From positions 1 through 7,605 of the forward strand of contig PXEK01000181.1 of NCBI GenBank assembly GCA_003564735.1: a stretch of DNA of 7,605 nt, written 5' to 3'. The position numbers and the translations under genes were made by a program. Shown here one piece after another: positions 6,605-7,605 of the stretch. The stretch is from Cryomorphaceae bacterium. Lineage in GTDB: Bacteria; Bacteroidota; Bacteroidia; Flavobacteriales_G; Salibacteraceae. The first letter of the stretch is position 1. Each line of letters starts with the position of its first letter. Below the pieces are notes generated by a model. That model made no database searches. It saw only the letters and a program-made list of their open reading frames with translations, and was not told where the DNA came from.

Positions 6605-7432
6605 TTATTTTTTCTTACGTTCAATGATATACTTATTCGATGCTTTCTTTTTCGATCTTGTTTTTAGACCTTTTGCCATAAGACCTTTTCTAGATCTAGG
6701 CAAACCACCTGAAGCTTTACCTTCACCACCGCCCATCGGGTGATCAACGGGGTTCATGGCTACACCGCGAGTTCTCGGGCGGCGCCCTCTCCAGCGATTA
6801 CCTCCTGCTTTACCCATTCTCAATAGCGCATGGTCAGCATTACTTACACTACCTACGGTAGCCATACAAGACTGAAGCACCATCCGAGTTTCACCACTAG
6901 GCAACTTGATAACCGCATATTTCCCGTCTTTTGCTACAATTTGAGCACCTGCCCCTGCACTACGTGCCATTACACCTCCTCTACCGGGTGTAAGTTCGAT
7001 ATTATGCAATACAGTACCTAGAGGAATATTCTTCAAATACATATGGTGGCCCACTTCAGGAAGAGCCTTTTCACCTGACATCACCTTAGACCCCGGCTGT
7101 AATCCTGCAGGTGCGATGATATATGATTTCTCACCATCTTTATACTCAATTAAAGCGATATTCGCAGACCTGTTAGGATCATATTCAATTGTTTTTACAG
7201 TCGCTTCAACGTTCTGCTTTATGCGACGCGTAAAGTCAACAATTCTGTACCTCCTTTTATGACCACCGCCGCGATAGCGTATAGTCATTTTACCCGTATT
7301 GTTTCTACCTCCTGATTTTTTAATAGGAGCAAGTAAACTTTTTTCCGGAGTAGATGCTGTAAGCGTATCAAACGCGCTTACGATCTTAAATCGCTGACCC
7401 GGAGTTGTTGGTTTTAATTTTCTTATTGCCAT
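6605..7432 (-). CDS. rplB: 50S ribosomal protein L2 (uL2)
   Basis: L2 is one of the most conserved ribosomal proteins, a primary 23S rRNA binder needed for subunit joining and peptidyl-transferase activity. The 275 residues have an OB-fold N-terminal domain with [20 protein letters not shown] (39-58) and [20 protein letters not shown]. An SH3-like C-terminal domain follows, with [20 protein letters not shown]. The catalytically important loop is [13 protein letters not shown] (227-239), in which His231 matches the essential E. coli His229. The very basic C-terminus ([17 protein letters not shown]) is normal. The ATG is 33 bases after the rplW stop, the widest spacer here, and has no Shine-Dalgarno sequence (leader ends AATAGATGTC). 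Confidence 0.99.
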   Translation of the reverse strand: MAIRKLKPTTPGQRFKIVSAFDTLTASTPEKSLLAPIKKSGGRNNTGKMTIRYRGGGHKRRYRIVDFTRRIKQNVEATVKTIEYDPNRSANIALIEYKDGEKSYIIAPAGLQPGSKVMSGEKALPEVGHHMYLKNIPLGTVLHNIELTPGRGGVMARSAGAGAQIVAKDGKYAVIKLPSGETRMVLQSCMATVGSVSNADHALLRMGKAGGNRWRGRRPRTRGVAMNPVDHPMGGGEGKASGGLPRSRKGLMAKGLKTRSKKKASNKYIIERKKK

Positions 7433-7465
7433 GACATCTATTCGTCAATTCGTTTCTAAATTCAA
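7433..7465 (-). other. rplW-rplB spacer, 33 bases, no signal recognised
   Basis: This is the widest gap in the cluster. It is AT-rich and holds no inverted repeat able to form a terminator and no recognisable Bacteroidota promoter (no TAnnTTTG box). It also has no Shine-Dalgarno sequence before rplB. It most likely is simple leader sequence within one transcript. Confidence 0.6.
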
Positions 7466-7605
7466 TTATATATTACTGAAGAAATCTATTTCATCTCCCG
7501 ACTTCAAGGTAACAACCGCCTTTTTGGTAACACCTGTGCGACCTTCAATCATTCCTTTTTTCGTGTAACGAGATTTTGATTTCCCGGGGTGTATCATTGT
7601 ATTTA
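7466..7605 (-). CDS. rplW: 50S ribosomal protein L23 (uL23), C-terminal part (cut by window edge)
   Basis: L23 lies at the mouth of the peptide exit tunnel and is the main docking site for trigger factor and signal recognition particle. Only the last 45 codons and the TAA stop are inside the window; the start is beyond the right edge. The readable end begins NTMIHPGKSKSRYTKKGMIE, continues GRTGVTKKAVVTLKSGDEID and closes FFSNI. The pattern of a basic segment, then KKAVVTL, then a short acidic turn and a DF(Y/F)SNI-type ending is the usual L23 C-terminus in Bacteroidota. The position directly before rplB confirms it. The short length and lack of a start are from truncation by the window only. 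Confidence 0.93.
   Translation of the reverse strand, partial: NTMIHPGKSKSRYTKKGMIEGRTGVTKKAVVTLKSGDEIDFFSNI

Noticed and set aside
1..7605. Search for an inserted cassette, mobile element, CRISPR array, tRNA or other undescribed system
   Set aside because: Every stretch is accounted for by ribosomal protein genes or secY with spacers of 33 bases or less; there is no room for one and no repeat or composition break was seen.

Overview
This window is a stretch of the S10-spc ribosomal protein cluster, read entirely from the minus strand, so transcription runs from base 7605 down to base 1. Nineteen genes are visible in the canonical bacterial order: rplW (3' end only), rplB, rpsS, rplV, rpsC, rplP, rpmC, rpsQ, rplN, rplX, rplE, rpsN, rpsH, rplF, rplR, rpsE, rpmD, rplO and secY (5' end only). 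No gene is missing from the usual order, none is inserted, and none is broken. Spacers run from a 4-base overlap (rplX/rplE) to 33 bases (rplW/rplB), and there is no gene-free stretch near 300 bases.

The organism is most likely a member of the Bacteroidota, probably near the Flavobacteriia/Cytophagia side, but the finer rank cannot be settled by eye. The signs are the L23 C-terminus ending in a DFFSNI-type tail, L22 with an extra charged N-terminus before [22 protein letters not shown]17 starting [11 protein letters not shown], an L29 with [12 protein letters not shown], a C-minus (non-zinc) S14 of 89 residues, and an almost complete lack of Shine-Dalgarno sequences. The genes are moderately AT-rich, with mostly TAA stops (TAG for rplV and rplP, TGA for rplX).

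Region by region: bases 7605-4310 are the S10-operon part (L23, L2, S19, L22, S3, L16, L29, S17), and bases 4291-1 are the spc-operon part (L14, L24, L5, S14, S8, L6, L18, S5, L30, L15, SecY). The S17/L14 boundary, where E. coli has a separate spc promoter, is only 18 bases here, so the two blocks look like one transcription unit. The products build the large and small ribosomal subunits together, and SecY couples ribosome supply to the membrane translocon.

I found no undescribed system. The one feature that stands out is a near-perfect Shine-Dalgarno sequence (AGGGGAGGT) six bases before the rplE start, inside the end of rplX. It is the only strong one among 18 visible starts, and rplE is also one of only two starts without a purine at -3. 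The rest of the window is ordinary core housekeeping DNA.
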